This document shows, one piece after another, positions 42,911 to 52,449 of a DNA stretch of 64,000 bases (within the stretch, counting starts at the first letter, position 1; the number at the start of each line of letters is the position of its first letter). The position numbers and the translations under genes were made by a program. Source of the stretch: Streptoverticillium olivoreticuli subsp. olivoreticuli (GTDB taxonomy: Bacteria; Actinomycetota; Actinomycetes; Streptomycetales; Streptomycetaceae). The notes beneath the pieces were generated by a model. The model was not told the origin of the DNA. It made no database searches and saw only the letters and a program-made list of their open reading frames with translations. Where the stretch lies: the NCBI RefSeq assembly GCF_003391135.1, contig NZ_CP031455.1:5750001-5814000 (forward strand), read 5' to 3'.

Positions 42911-44692
42911 GTGGTCAACCCCGTCGAGGCAGCCGAGGACCTACGGATGGCCGGGGACCGTTCCCCGCTCCGCGTCGGCAACGCCTCCGGTTTCTACGGA
43001 GACCGGTTCGACGCCCTGCGCGAGATGCTCACCGGCGGCCCCCTGGACGTGCTCACCGGTGACTACCTCGCCGAGATGACCATGCTCATCCTCGGCCGGG
43101 ACCGGCTCAAGAACCCCCAGCGCGGCTACGCCAAGACCTTCCTCGGGCAGCTGGAGGAGGGGCTCGGGCTCGCCGTCGATCGCGGGGTGCGGCTCGTCAC
43201 GAACGCGGGCGGGCTCAATCCGGCCGGGCTCGCCCAGGAGATCCGGGCCCTGGCCGAGCGCGTCGGCGTGCCCGTGCGGGTCGCGCATGTCGAGGGCGAC
43301 GACCTGCTCGCCGAGCGGGAGTGGGGGCCGGGCGTGCTCACCGCCAACGCCTATCTCGGCGGCGCCGGGATCGCCGCCTGTCTGCGGGCGGGCGCCGACG
43401 TCGTGGTGACCGGGCGGGTGACCGACGCCGCGCTCGTCACCGGCCCCGCGACCGCGCACTTCGGCTGGCTCGCGGAGGACCTGGACCGGCTCGCGGGCGC
43501 GGTCGTCGCCGGGCACGTCCTGGAGTGCGGCGCCCAGGCGACAGGCGGCAACTACTCCTTCTTCCGGGAGATTTCCGGGCCGCACGGCGTCCACCACCCC
43601 GGCTTCCCCATCGCCGAGATCCACGCGGACGGGTCCGCCGTCATCACCAAGCACCCGGGCACGGGCGGCGCGGTGACCGTCGGCACGGTCACCGCGCAGC
43701 TGCTGTACGAGACGGCGGGCCCCCGCTACCTCGGGCCGGACGTGACGGCCCGGCTCGACACCGTACGGCTCACGGAGGACGGCCCGGACCGGGTGCGGAT
43801 CGACGGGGTGCGGGGCGAGGCGCCGCCGCCGTTCCTCAAGACCGGTCTGACGCGGGTGGGCGGCTGGCGCAACGAGATCGTGTTCGTCCTCACCGGCCTC
43901 GACATCGAGGCCAAGGCGGCCCTCGTCCGCGAGCAGCTCGAAGCGGCGCTCGCCCGGCGGCGCCCGGCGGAGGTCCGGTGGACCCTGGCCCGCACGGACC
44001 GGGCCGACGCGGATGTGCAGGAGGAGGCGAGCGCCCTGCTGCGGCTCGTCGTGCGCGACCCCGACCCCGAGGTGGTCGGCCGGGCCGTCAGCAGCGCGGC
44101 GATCCAGCTCGCCCTGGCCAGCTATCCGGGCTTCCACGTCACGGCGCCGCCGGGGAAGAGCATGCCGTACGGGGTCTTCGAGGCGGCGTACATCGACGCG
44201 TACGCGGTGCGGCATGTGGCGGTTCTCCCCGATGCGACGCGGGTGAGGATCCCGGCGTGCGTGCCCGACGGCCACGGTCCGCAGGAACCGGCCTGCCCGG
44301 TGTTCGGGGACGGGACCCCCGACCCTGGTGTCACACTGCCCCTGCCCCTTCCCCCCGGCCCCACCCGTCGCGTTCCGCTCGGGACGATCGCCGGTGCGCG
44401 CAGCGGTGACAAGGGCGGGTCCGCCAACGTCGGCGTCTGGGTCCGCACCGACGAGGCCTGGCGCTGGCTCGCCCACGAGCTGACCGTCGACCGGCTGCGC
44501 GAACTCCTCCCGGAGACCGCCCGGTTCACCGTCGAGCGGCATGTGCTGCCCAACCTCCGGGCGCTCAACTTCACCGTCGACGGGCTCCTCGGCGAGGGCG
44601 TCGCCTCCCAGGCGCGCTTCGACCCGCAGGCCAAGGCCCTCGGCGAATGGCTGCGCGCACGCCACCTGGAGATACCGGAGGTGCTGCTGTGA
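42911..44692 (+). CDS. AtuA-like protein (acyclic terpene utilisation family)
   Basis: A 593-aa AtuA/DUF1446 protein. It begins LRVGNASGFYGDRFDALREM and contains LVTNAGGLNPAGLAQEI, ADVVVTGRVTDAAL, ECGAQATGGNYSFF, and a C-terminal domain with IAGARSGDKGGSANVGVW. In Pseudomonas AtuA is needed for citronellol/geraniol catabolism, but its reaction is not settled. GTG 42911 has GAGGAG upstream. It is the first gene of a six-gene operon with carboxylase, dehydrogenase, hydratase and TetR genes. Its stop overlaps the next start (GTGA). Confidence 0.9.
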   Translation: MVNPVEAAEDLRMAGDRSPLRVGNASGFYGDRFDALREMLTGGPLDVLTGDYLAEMTMLILGRDRLKNPQRGYAKTFLGQLEEGLGLAVDRGVRLVTNAGGLNPAGLAQEIRALAERVGVPVRVAHVEGDDLLAEREWGPGVLTANAYLGGAGIAACLRAGADVVVTGRVTDAALVTGPATAHFGWLAEDLDRLAGAVVAGHVLECGAQATGGNYSFFREISGPHGVHHPGFPIAEIHADGSAVITKHPGTGGAVTVGTVTAQLLYETAGPRYLGPDVTARLDTVRLTEDGPDRVRIDGVRGEAPPPFLKTGLTRVGGWRNEIVFVLTGLDIEAKAALVREQLEAALARRRPAEVRWTLARTDRADADVQEEASALLRLVVRDPDPEVVGRAVSSAAIQLALASYPGFHVTAPPGKSMPYGVFEAAYIDAYAVRHVAVLPDATRVRIPACVPDGHGPQEPACPVFGDGTPDPGVTLPLPLPPGPTRRVPLGTIAGARSGDKGGSANVGVWVRTDEAWRWLAHELTVDRLRELLPETARFTVERHVLPNLRALNFTVDGLLGEGVASQARFDPQAKALGEWLRARHLEIPEVLL

Positions 44693-46287
44693 CCACCCTG
44701 GCGTCCGGGCTCGATCCGGCCGGCCCCGAATACCGCGACCGCCACGAGGCGATGCTCACCAAACTCGCCGAGCTCGACGCCGAGCACGCGAAGGCCGTCG
44801 CCGGAGGCGGGGAGAAATACATCGCCCGGCACCGCGCCCGCGGCAAGCTGCTCGCCCGGGAGCGCATCGAATTGCTCCTGGACCCCGACACCCCTTTCCT
44901 GGAGCTGTCACCGCTGGCCGGCTGGGGCAGCGATTACGCGGTGGGGGCGTCCATCGTCACCGGGATCGGCGTGGTCGAGGGCGTGGAATGCCTCGTCACG
45001 GCGAACGACCCGACCGTACGGGGCGGCGCCAGCAATCCCTGGACGCTGAAGAAGGCCCTGCGCGCCAACGAGATCGCCTACGCGAACCGCCTGCCCTGCA
45101 TTTCGCTCGTCGAGTCCGGCGGTGCCGATCTCCCCAGTCAGAAGGAGATCTTCATCCCCGGCGGCGCCCTGTTCAAGGACATCACCCGGCTGTCCGCCGC
45201 CGGTGTGCCGACCGTCGCGGTCGTCTTCGGGAATTCGACCGCCGGTGGCGCGTACATCCCCGGAATGTCCGACCACGTCATCATGGTCAAGGAGCGGGCC
45301 AAGGTCTTTCTCGGCGGGCCGCCGCTGGTCAAGATGGCCACCGGGGAGGACGCGGACGACGAGTCGCTCGGCGGGGCCGAGATGCACGCGCGGGTGTCCG
45401 GGCTCGCGGATTATCTGGCCGTCGACGAGCTCGACGCGCTGCGGCAGGCCCGCCGGGTCGTCGCCCGGTTCAACTGGCGGAAAGCGGGCGCGGGTTCGCA
45501 ATTGTTCGAGCAGCCCGTTTTCGACGAGGACGAGCTGCTGGGGATCGTCCCCGGCGATCTGAAGGTGCCGTTCGACCCCCGGGAAGTCATCGCGCGCGTA
45601 GTCGACGGCTCCGACTTCGACGAGTTCAAGCCGCTCTACGGGAGCAGCCTGGTGACCGGGTGGGCGCGGGTCTACGGATATCCCGTGGGCGTGCTGGCCA
45701 ATGCCCAGGGCGTCCTCTTCAGCGCCGAGTCCCAAAAAGCCGCGCAATTCATCCAGTTGGCCAACCGGCTCGACACCCCGCTGATCTTCCTGCACAACAC
45801 CACCGGCTATATGGTCGGCCAGGAGTACGAGCAGGGCGGCATCATCAAGCACGGCGCGATGATGATCAACGCCGTGTCCAATTCCCGGGTCCCGCACCTC
45901 TCCGTGCTCATGGGCGCCTCGTACGGCGCCGGGCACTACGGGATGTGCGGGCGGGCGTACGACCCCCGGTTCCTCTTCGCCTGGCCCAGCGCGAAATCCG
46001 CCGTCATGGGCCCGCAGCAGCTCGCCGGGGTGCTCTCCATCGTCGCCCGCGCCTCCGCGGCGGCCAAGAGACAGCCCTACGACGACGAGGCCGACGCCGC
46101 TCTGCGTGCCGTCGTGGAGCGGCAGATCGAATCCGAGTCGCTGGCCGCGTTCCTCTCCGGGCGGCTCTACGACGACGGCGTCATCGACCCGCGCGACACG
46201 CGGACCGTGCTGGGGCTCTGCCTTTCCGCCGTACACACCGCGCCGGTCGAGGGCGCGCGTGGCGGCTTCGGCGTCTTCCGGATGTGA
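44689..46287 (+). CDS. Acyl-CoA carboxylase, carboxyltransferase (beta) subunit
   Basis: A 532-aa carboxyltransferase of the methylcrotonyl/geranyl-CoA carboxylase type. HRARGKLLARERIELLLDPD at the N-terminus; ASIVTGIGVVEGVECLVTAN; VESGGADLP; and the oxyanion-hole Gly-rich segments FGNSTAGGAYIPGMSD and FLHNTTGYMVGQEYEQGGII. It pairs with the biotin subunit that follows after 7 bases. GTG 44689 has GGAGG upstream. The order matches the AtuC position of the Pseudomonas atu cluster; 3-methylcrotonyl-CoA is an alternative substrate. Confidence 0.94.
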   Translation: MTTLASGLDPAGPEYRDRHEAMLTKLAELDAEHAKAVAGGGEKYIARHRARGKLLARERIELLLDPDTPFLELSPLAGWGSDYAVGASIVTGIGVVEGVECLVTANDPTVRGGASNPWTLKKALRANEIAYANRLPCISLVESGGADLPSQKEIFIPGGALFKDITRLSAAGVPTVAVVFGNSTAGGAYIPGMSDHVIMVKERAKVFLGGPPLVKMATGEDADDESLGGAEMHARVSGLADYLAVDELDALRQARRVVARFNWRKAGAGSQLFEQPVFDEDELLGIVPGDLKVPFDPREVIARVVDGSDFDEFKPLYGSSLVTGWARVYGYPVGVLANAQGVLFSAESQKAAQFIQLANRLDTPLIFLHNTTGYMVGQEYEQGGIIKHGAMMINAVSNSRVPHLSVLMGASYGAGHYGMCGRAYDPRFLFAWPSAKSAVMGPQQLAGVLSIVARASAAAKRQPYDDEADAALRAVVERQIESESLAAFLSGRLYDDGVIDPRDTRTVLGLCLSAVHTAPVEGARGGFGVFRM

Positions 46288-46294
46288 GGCTCTC

Positions 46295-48244
46295 GTGACG
46301 ATTCATTCCGTGCTGGTCGCCAATCGGGGCGAGATAGCCTGCCGCGTCTTCCGCACCTGCCGTGAACTCGGAATAGCCACCGTCGCCGTGCATTCCGACG
46401 CCGATTCCACCGCCCGGCACGCAAGGGAGGCGGACACCGCCGTCGTGCTGCCGGGATCCGCCGCCTCCGATACGTATCTGCGCGGCGACCTGGTGGTGAA
46501 GGCCGCGCTCACGGCCGGGGCCGATGCCGTGCACCCCGGGTACGGCTTCCTGTCCGAGAGCGCCGCCTTCGCCCGTGCCGTCCTCGACGCCGGGCTGGTG
46601 TGGGTGGGGCCCCCGCCGTCCGCGATCGAGGCCATGGCGTCGAAGACCCGGGCCAAGGAACTGATGGCGGCGGCCGGGGTGCCGCTGCTCGCGCCCCTCG
46701 ATCCCGCCGGGATCCGCGCCGCCGACCTGCCCGTACTGGTCAAGGCCGCAGCGGGCGGGGGCGGTCGCGGGATGCGGGTCGTACGGGCGCTCCCGGAGCT
46801 GGACGCCGCGCTGGCCTCAGCCCGGGCCGAGGCGCTCGCCGCGTTCGGCGACGGCGAGGTGTTCGTCGAGCCGTACGTCGAGGGCGGGCGCCATGTCGAG
46901 GTGCAGGTGCTCGCCGACGCGCACGGCTCCGTATGGGCCCTCGGGACCCGGGACTGCTCGCTCCAGCGACGCCATCAGAAGGTGATCGAGGAGGCGCCCG
47001 CGCCGCTGCTCCCCGAGGAGGTGCGGTCCGGGTTGCTGTCCGCCGCCGTCGCCGCGGCCCGGGCCGTGGGATATGTGGGGGCGGGAACGGTCGAGTTCCT
47101 GGTGGGGCGGGACGGGCGGCCCGCGTTTTTGGAGATGAACACGCGGTTGCAGGTCGAGCATCCGGTGACGGAATGCGTGTACGGGGTGGATCTGGTCGCG
47201 CTCCAGATCCGGGTGGCGGAGGGATCGCCCCTGGGCGAGGCGCCATCGCCTTCGGGGCACGCGGTTTCCGCCCGGCTGTATGCCGAGGATCCGGCGCGGG
47301 AATTCGCCCCTCAGAGCGGGGTCGTGCGGTGCCTGTCCGTGGGGGACGGCGGCGCTCGTGTACGTGTCGACGCCGGTGTCGAGAGCGGTGATGCCGTCAG
47401 CGTGCATTACGACCCCATGCTCGCCAAGGTCATCACCTGGGCGCCCACGCGCGACGAGGCCGTCCGACGGCTCGCCCATGAATTGGAGCGTGCCCGCGTC
47501 CATGGGCTCGTGACCAACAGGGAATTGCTCGTGCGCTCCCTTCGGCATCCGGAGTTCCTCGCCGGGGAGATGGACACCGGGTTCTTCGACCGGCACTTGG
47601 CCGCACTCACGGCCGAAGGCGACGGCAAATCCGTACGACTCGCCGCCCTTGCCGCCGCGCTCGCCGATTCCGCCGCGCGGCGGACAGCGCGATCGCCCGC
47701 CGTACCCCGCCATATCGGCGGATGGCGCAATCTTCCCTCCCAGCCGCAGATCAAGCGCTATCGCGCCGAACCCGAAGGCGAGGAGATCGAGGTCCGCTAC
47801 CGGCTCGCGCGCGGTGGGCTCGTCGCGGAATCCCATGACGGGGTGCGGCTGCTGAGCGCCGATCCCCACCGGGTCGCACTGGAATCCGACGGTGTGCGCC
47901 GGGTCTTCGACGTGGCGGCCTACGGGTCGCTGATTCACGTGGACACCCCCGGCGGCTCCCACGCGTTCACCGCCCTGCCGCGCTTTCCCGAGCCCCGCAC
48001 CCACGCCGTGCCCGGCTCGTTGCTCGCGCCCATGCCCGGTGTCGTCACGCGGCTCGCCGACGGACTCGCGGTCGGTGAAGCCGTGCGCGCCGGGCAGCCG
48101 TTGGTGTGGCTGGAGGCCATGAAGATGGAGCACCGGGTGGTCTCGCCCGCCGCAGGCACGCTCACCGCCCTGCACGCCGTCCCCGGCCGCCAGGTCGAGG
48201 TCGGCGCCCTGCTCGCTGTCGTCACCGAGGAGCCGACGCCATGA
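46295..48244 (+). CDS. Acyl-CoA carboxylase, biotin carboxylase/biotin carrier (alpha) subunit
   Basis: A 649-aa protein with the biotin carboxylase domain (VLVANRGEIACRVFRTC; HPGYGFLSE; ATP-grasp loop AAAGGGGRGMR; FLEMNTRLQVEHPVTE), a BT-type linker, and the biotin-lysine site EAMKMEH near the C-terminus. The GTG 46295 start follows GAGG. The product carboxylates biotin and feeds the carboxyltransferase encoded upstream. Its stop overlaps the dehydrogenase start (ATGA). Confidence 0.95.
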   Translation: MTIHSVLVANRGEIACRVFRTCRELGIATVAVHSDADSTARHAREADTAVVLPGSAASDTYLRGDLVVKAALTAGADAVHPGYGFLSESAAFARAVLDAGLVWVGPPPSAIEAMASKTRAKELMAAAGVPLLAPLDPAGIRAADLPVLVKAAAGGGGRGMRVVRALPELDAALASARAEALAAFGDGEVFVEPYVEGGRHVEVQVLADAHGSVWALGTRDCSLQRRHQKVIEEAPAPLLPEEVRSGLLSAAVAAARAVGYVGAGTVEFLVGRDGRPAFLEMNTRLQVEHPVTECVYGVDLVALQIRVAEGSPLGEAPSPSGHAVSARLYAEDPAREFAPQSGVVRCLSVGDGGARVRVDAGVESGDAVSVHYDPMLAKVITWAPTRDEAVRRLAHELERARVHGLVTNRELLVRSLRHPEFLAGEMDTGFFDRHLAALTAEGDGKSVRLAALAAALADSAARRTARSPAVPRHIGGWRNLPSQPQIKRYRAEPEGEEIEVRYRLARGGLVAESHDGVRLLSADPHRVALESDGVRRVFDVAAYGSLIHVDTPGGSHAFTALPRFPEPRTHAVPGSLLAPMPGVVTRLADGLAVGEAVRAGQPLVWLEAMKMEHRVVSPAAGTLTALHAVPGRQVEVGALLAVVTEEPTP

Positions 48245-49398
48245 CCCTTGTCGAGACCACGGAACACGCCGATCTCCGCGCCGCCGTCGCCGCTCTCGGG
48301 CGGCGCTACGGGCGGGAGTACGTCTCCCAGGCCGTACGGGAGGGGAAGCACACCGACGAGCTCTGGGCGGAGGCCGGCGAGCTCGGCTATCTGGGGGTCA
48401 ATCTGCCGGTCGAGTACGGTGGCGGTGGTGGCGGCATCGCCGAACTCTCCATCGTGCTGGAGGAATTGGGCGCCGCCGGAAGCCCGCTGCTGCTGATGGT
48501 CGTCTCGCCCGCCATCTGCGGCACCGTGATATCCCGCTTCGGCACGGACGCGCAGAAGCGCCGCTGGCTGCCCGGCCTCGCCGCCGGAACGCTCCGGATG
48601 GCCTTCGGCATCACCGAGCCCGAGGCCGGGTCCAACGCGCACCGCATCACCACCACGGCCCGCCGGGACGGCGACGGGTGGGTGCTCAGCGGGCGGAAGG
48701 TCTTCATCTCAGGGGTCGACGCCGCCGACGCCACCTTGATCGTCGGGCGCACGGAGGACGCGCGGACGGGGAAGCTCAAGCCCTGCCTGTTCATCGTCGA
48801 CCGCGAGGCGCCCGGGTTCTCGTTCCGCCGGATCCCCATGGAACTCGCCTCGCCGGAGCTGCAGTTCGAGCTGGTCCTGGACGACGTACGGCTGTCAGGG
48901 GACGCCCTGGTGGGGGACGAGGACGCCGGGCTGCTCCAGCTGTTCGCCGGGCTCAACCCCGAGCGCATCATGACCGCCGCGTTCGCCATCGGGATGGCCC
49001 GCTACGCGCTGGGGCGGGCGGTCGACTACGCCCGTACGCGTCAGGTGTGGCAGCAGCCCATCGGGGCGCACCAGGCCATCGCGCACCCCCTCGCCCAGTC
49101 GCACATCGAGGTCGAGCTCGCCCGGCTGATGATGCAGAAGGCCGCTCATCTCTACGACGCCGGTGACGACATCGCCGCGGGGGAGGCCGCGAACATGGCG
49201 AAGTACGCCGCCGCCGAGGCCGCCGTGCGCGCCGTCGACCAGGCCGTGCACACGCTGGGCGGCAACGGGCTGTCCACCGAGTACGGGCTCGCACAGCTGA
49301 TCACGGCGTCCCGGGTGGCACGGGTCGCGCCGATCAGCCGCGAGATGATCCTGAACTATGTCTCGCACCGGACCCTCGGACTGCCCAAGTCCTACTGA
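48241..49398 (+). CDS. Acyl-CoA dehydrogenase
   Basis: A 385-aa flavoprotein with the usual segments: LGVNLPVEYGGGGGGIAEL, FGITEPEAGSNAHRITTTA (flavin/substrate site), W-VLSGRKVFISGVDAADA, and the C-terminal helix bundle with RQVWQQPIGAHQAIAHPLA and HTLGGNGLSTEYGL. The catalytic base is not certain from sequence. ATG 48241 is coupled to the carboxylase alpha stop. It fits the AtuD (citronellyl-CoA dehydrogenase-like) position. Confidence 0.94.
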   Translation: MTLVETTEHADLRAAVAALGRRYGREYVSQAVREGKHTDELWAEAGELGYLGVNLPVEYGGGGGGIAELSIVLEELGAAGSPLLLMVVSPAICGTVISRFGTDAQKRRWLPGLAAGTLRMAFGITEPEAGSNAHRITTTARRDGDGWVLSGRKVFISGVDAADATLIVGRTEDARTGKLKPCLFIVDREAPGFSFRRIPMELASPELQFELVLDDVRLSGDALVGDEDAGLLQLFAGLNPERIMTAAFAIGMARYALGRAVDYARTRQVWQQPIGAHQAIAHPLAQSHIEVELARLMMQKAAHLYDAGDDIAAGEAANMAKYAAAEAAVRAVDQAVHTLGGNGLSTEYGLAQLITASRVARVAPISREMILNYVSHRTLGLPKSY

Positions 49399-49431
49399 AC
49401 CAAGTCCCGATGAATGAAGGTGGTTTGCCGG

Positions 49432-50172
49432 ATGCTGGTCCGTCGTTCCTCCGAGCGGGGGATGGCCACCCTCACGCTCGATTCGCCGCACAATCGCAAC
49501 GCCCTGTCCGCACGGCTCGTCGGTGAGCTGCACGACGCCCTCGCGCGGGCCGCGGAGGATCCCGACGTCCGGGCGGTGCTGCTGACGCACACCGGAAACA
49601 CGTTCTGCGCCGGTGCCGACCTGAGCGAGGCGGGGTCGGACGCGACGGCCCCGCTGGGGCTCGTACGGCTGATGCGCGCGGTGGTGGAGCTGCCCAAGCC
49701 CGTCGTCGCCGTCGTCGACGGGCACGTACGGGCCGGTGGGCTCGGGCTGTTGGGGGCCTGCGACATCGCCGTGGCGGGGGAGAAGTCCTCGTTCGCCTTC
49801 ACCGAGGCGCGGCTGGGGCTGGCGCCCGCGGTGATCTCCATGCTGCTGCTGCCGCGGCTGGACGCCCGCGCGGCCTCGCGGTACTTCCTGACCGGGGAGC
49901 GCTTCGGGGCGCGGGAAGCCGCCGGCATGGGGCTGATCACGCTGGCCGGGGAGCCCGGTGAGGTGCTCGGGCCGGTGCTGGACGGACTGCGGCGCGGGTC
50001 GCCGCAGGGGCTCGCCGAGTCCAAGCGCCTGGTGACGGCGGAGCTCCTGCGCGTCCTCGACCGCGACACGCAGGAGCTGGCCGGGCGGTCCGCGCGGCTG
50101 TTCGCGTCGGAGGAGGCGCGCGAGGGCATGACGGCGTTCCTGGAGCGGAGGGACCCCGTATGGGCACGGTGA
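49432..50172 (+). CDS. Enoyl-CoA hydratase/isomerase
   Basis: A crotonase-fold protein of about 246 aa. The oxyanion-hole segments are NTFCAGADLSE and HVRAGGLGLLGACDIAVAGE. One active-site Glu of hydratases is not clear (SFAFTEARLGLAPAVIS). ATG 49432 is preferred because AAGGTGG lies 8 bases upstream; ATG 49414 in frame has no ribosome site. It fits the AtuE-like hydratase step after carboxylation. Its 3' end overlaps the TetR gene by 13 bases. Confidence 0.9.
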   Translation: MLVRRSSERGMATLTLDSPHNRNALSARLVGELHDALARAAEDPDVRAVLLTHTGNTFCAGADLSEAGSDATAPLGLVRLMRAVVELPKPVVAVVDGHVRAGGLGLLGACDIAVAGEKSSFAFTEARLGLAPAVISMLLLPRLDARAASRYFLTGERFGAREAAGMGLITLAGEPGEVLGPVLDGLRRGSPQGLAESKRLVTAELLRVLDRDTQELAGRSARLFASEEAREGMTAFLERRDPVWAR

Positions 50173-50783
50173 GCGCGCCCAAGCAGGACCGCAGCAGGGC
50201 CACCCGGCAGCGGCTGCTGGAGGCGGCCGTCGAGTGCCTCGCCGAGTACGGGTGGGCCGGGTCGACGGTCTCCGTGGTCGCCGAGCGGGCGGGGGTGTCG
50301 CGGGGTGCCGCGCAGCACCATTTCCGTACGCGGGAGGACCTGTTCACGGCGGCCGTCGAATACGTCGCCGAGCAGCGCCTGGCCGTCCTGCGGAACGCGC
50401 TCGTCCCCGTGCAGCTGATCTCGGGCCCCGCGCGGACGTACGGCGCCGTCCGGGAACTCGTCGGCCTGTTCACCGGCCCGCTCTTCCGCGCGGCCCTCCA
50501 GCTGTGGATCGCCGCCACGAACGAGGAGCAGCTGCGGGCCCGGGTGACCGACCTGGAGACACGGGTGGGGCGCGAGGTGCACCGGATGGCCGTCGAACTG
50601 CTGGGTGCGGACGAGCGCCGTCCGGGCGTGCGGGAGACTGTGCAGGGCTTCTTGGACATGGCCCGGGGGCTGGGGCTGGCCAACTTGCTGACGGACGACA
50701 GCGCGCGTCGGGAGCGGGTGGTGGCGCACTGGTCGGGGGTCTTGGACGAGATGCTTCGCGCTGCTGCCGCGGCGTCGCGCTGA
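50160..50783 (+). CDS. TetR-family regulator of the Atu-like operon
   Basis: A 207-aa TetR. The HTH is RQRLLEAAVECLAEYGWAG, then STVSVVAERAGVSRGAAQHH with FRTREDLF. The C-terminal ligand domain is helical. ATG 50160 has GGAGGG upstream and overlaps the hydratase gene, so it is cotranscribed. The likely operator is the CAAGC dyad at 42798. An acyl-CoA or terpenoid-CoA effector is inferred from context only. Confidence 0.92.
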   Translation: MGTVSAPKQDRSRATRQRLLEAAVECLAEYGWAGSTVSVVAERAGVSRGAAQHHFRTREDLFTAAVEYVAEQRLAVLRNALVPVQLISGPARTYGAVRELVGLFTGPLFRAALQLWIAATNEEQLRARVTDLETRVGREVHRMAVELLGADERRPGVRETVQGFLDMARGLGLANLLTDDSARRERVVAHWSGVLDEMLRAAAAASR

Positions 50784-50788
50784 GGTTC

Positions 50789-50982
50789 GGGTGCGGCCCG
50801 GCGGGCTTTGTTCCCCAGCCCCGCCCCTTCCCGAAACCGGGGAGACCCCGGACCCCCGAAGCGGCTGCGCCGCTTGTCCTCAAACGCCGGACGGGCTGAA
50901 TTCGCTGGCTACGGTCCGCGAAATCCAGCCCGTCCGGCGATTGAGGACGCTCCCGCAGGGAGCTCCGCCGCAGGCGGCAACG
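50789..50982. repeat. Dispersed repeat, copy K, with hairpin
   Basis: It fills the convergent gap between the TetR and citrate synthase stops. CGCCGGACGGGCTG near 50885 pairs with CAGCCCGTCCGGCG ending at 50939. It has the second module (TTGTTCCCCAGCCCCGCCCC) and GGACCCCCGAAGCGGCTGCG. Confidence 0.85.
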
Positions 50983-50983
50983 G

Positions 50984-52084
50984 TCAGCCGGCGATGTCGG
51001 CGTAGCCGGTGACCTCGCGGGGGTTGCGGGGCCCGGGCCCCACATAGCGGGCCGACGGCCGGACCAGTCGGCCCGTCCGCTTCTGTTCGAGGATGTGCGC
51101 GCTCCAGCCCGCCGTGCGGGCACACGTGAACATCGACGTGAACATGTGCGCCGGTACCTCCGCGAAGTCCAGCACGATCGCCGCCCAGAACTCGACGTTC
51201 GTGGCGAGCACCCGGTCCGGGCGGCGGTTGTGGAGTTCCTCCAGGGCCGCCTTCTCCAGCGCCTCGGCGACCTCGAAGCGGGGCGCGGCCAACTCCTTGG
51301 CCGTGCGCCGCAGGACGCGCGCGCGGGGGTCCTCGGCGCGGTAGACGCGGTGGCCGAAGCCCATGAGGCGCTCGCCGCGGTCCAGGGCCTGTTTGACGTA
51401 CGCCGTCGCGTCGCCCGTGCGCTCGATCTCCTCGATCATGCCGAGGACCCGGGAGGGCGCCCCGCCGTGCAGCGGGCCGGACATCGCGCCGACCGCGCCG
51501 GACAGGGCGGCCGCGACGTCCGCGCCGGTCGAAGCGATGACGCGCGCGGTGAACGTCGAGGCGTTCATGCCGTGTTCGGCGGCGGACGTCCAGTACGCGT
51601 CGACGGCCTTGACGTGCCGCGGGTCCGGCTCGCCGCGCCAGCGCTTCATGAAGCGCTCGACGACGGTCTCCGCCTTGTCGATCTCCCGCTGCGGCACCAT
51701 CGGCAGGCCCTGTCCGCGCGCCGACTGGGCGACGTAGGAGAGCGCCATGACGGCGGCGCGGGCGAGGTTGTCGCGGGCGGTCGCCTCGTCGATGTCGAGG
51801 AGGGGCTTCAGGCCCCATACGGGGGCGAGCATCGCCAGCGCCGACTGCACGTCGACGCGGATGTCGCCCGAGTGCACGGGGATCGGGAACGGTTCGGCGG
51901 GCGGCAGACCGGGGTTGAACGAACCGTCGACCAGCAGACCCCAGACATTCCCGAAGGACACCTGACCGACCAGGTCCTCGATGTCCACGCCTCGGTAGCG
52001 GAGGGAGCCGCCTTCCTTGTCGGGTTCTGCGATCTCCGTCTCGAACGCGACGACTCCTTCGAGTCCGGGTACGAAGTCGGACAT
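50984..52084 (-). CDS. Citrate synthase 2
   Basis: A 366-aa citrate synthase of the short actinobacterial type. GSLRYRGVDIEDLV near the start; the catalytic histidines are in GPLHGGAPSRVL and MGFGHRVYRAEDPR. The third residue segment reads NVEFWAA, with Glu where many enzymes have Asp. A divergent-branch methylcitrate synthase is possible. ATG 52084 has GAGGAG upstream and begins MSDFVPGLEGVVAFETEIAE. It is divergent from pdxH. Confidence 0.93.
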   Translation of the reverse strand: MSDFVPGLEGVVAFETEIAEPDKEGGSLRYRGVDIEDLVGQVSFGNVWGLLVDGSFNPGLPPAEPFPIPVHSGDIRVDVQSALAMLAPVWGLKPLLDIDEATARDNLARAAVMALSYVAQSARGQGLPMVPQREIDKAETVVERFMKRWRGEPDPRHVKAVDAYWTSAAEHGMNASTFTARVIASTGADVAAALSGAVGAMSGPLHGGAPSRVLGMIEEIERTGDATAYVKQALDRGERLMGFGHRVYRAEDPRARVLRRTAKELAAPRFEVAEALEKAALEELHNRRPDRVLATNVEFWAAIVLDFAEVPAHMFTSMFTCARTAGWSAHILEQKRTGRLVRPSARYVGPGPRNPREVTGYADIAG

Positions 52085-52449
52085 CAGGCGGCTCCTCATG
52101 ATGTGTGCGACAAGCGGGTGCCGGGCCGGTTACACGGCCGCTCGGCGCGGCTCGCGGTCCGGAACGGTCAACCCGGTCATGCCCCGTGCGGCTGGCTTTC
52201 ACCCGGCCTCCGCGCCCGGCCCTTCGCGGGCGCCGGGTGCCGGATTCAGGCCGGACACGATAGCTGGTGATGTGCGGGTCCCACAGCCTCCCGCCCTGCG
52301 ATTTTGGGGTGTCCGGACAGACGCGGGGAAGGGTGATGTCCGGCACACCGCGGGTTTTGCCGATCGAGGGGTTGGCGAGGGCCCGCACCGGGCAAACTGA
52401 GCGGCTACGCCCGAGTGGGGGAAGCGGGCGGATGCTGGAAGATGGGCGC
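52085..52449. other. 365-bp divergent gap, citrate synthase / pdxH
   Basis: Includes a perfect 10-bp palindrome TGTCCGGACA at 52310-52319. No other strong structure or convincing promoter elements were identified. An in-frame ATG at 52432 could be an alternative pdxH start. Confidence 0.5.
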
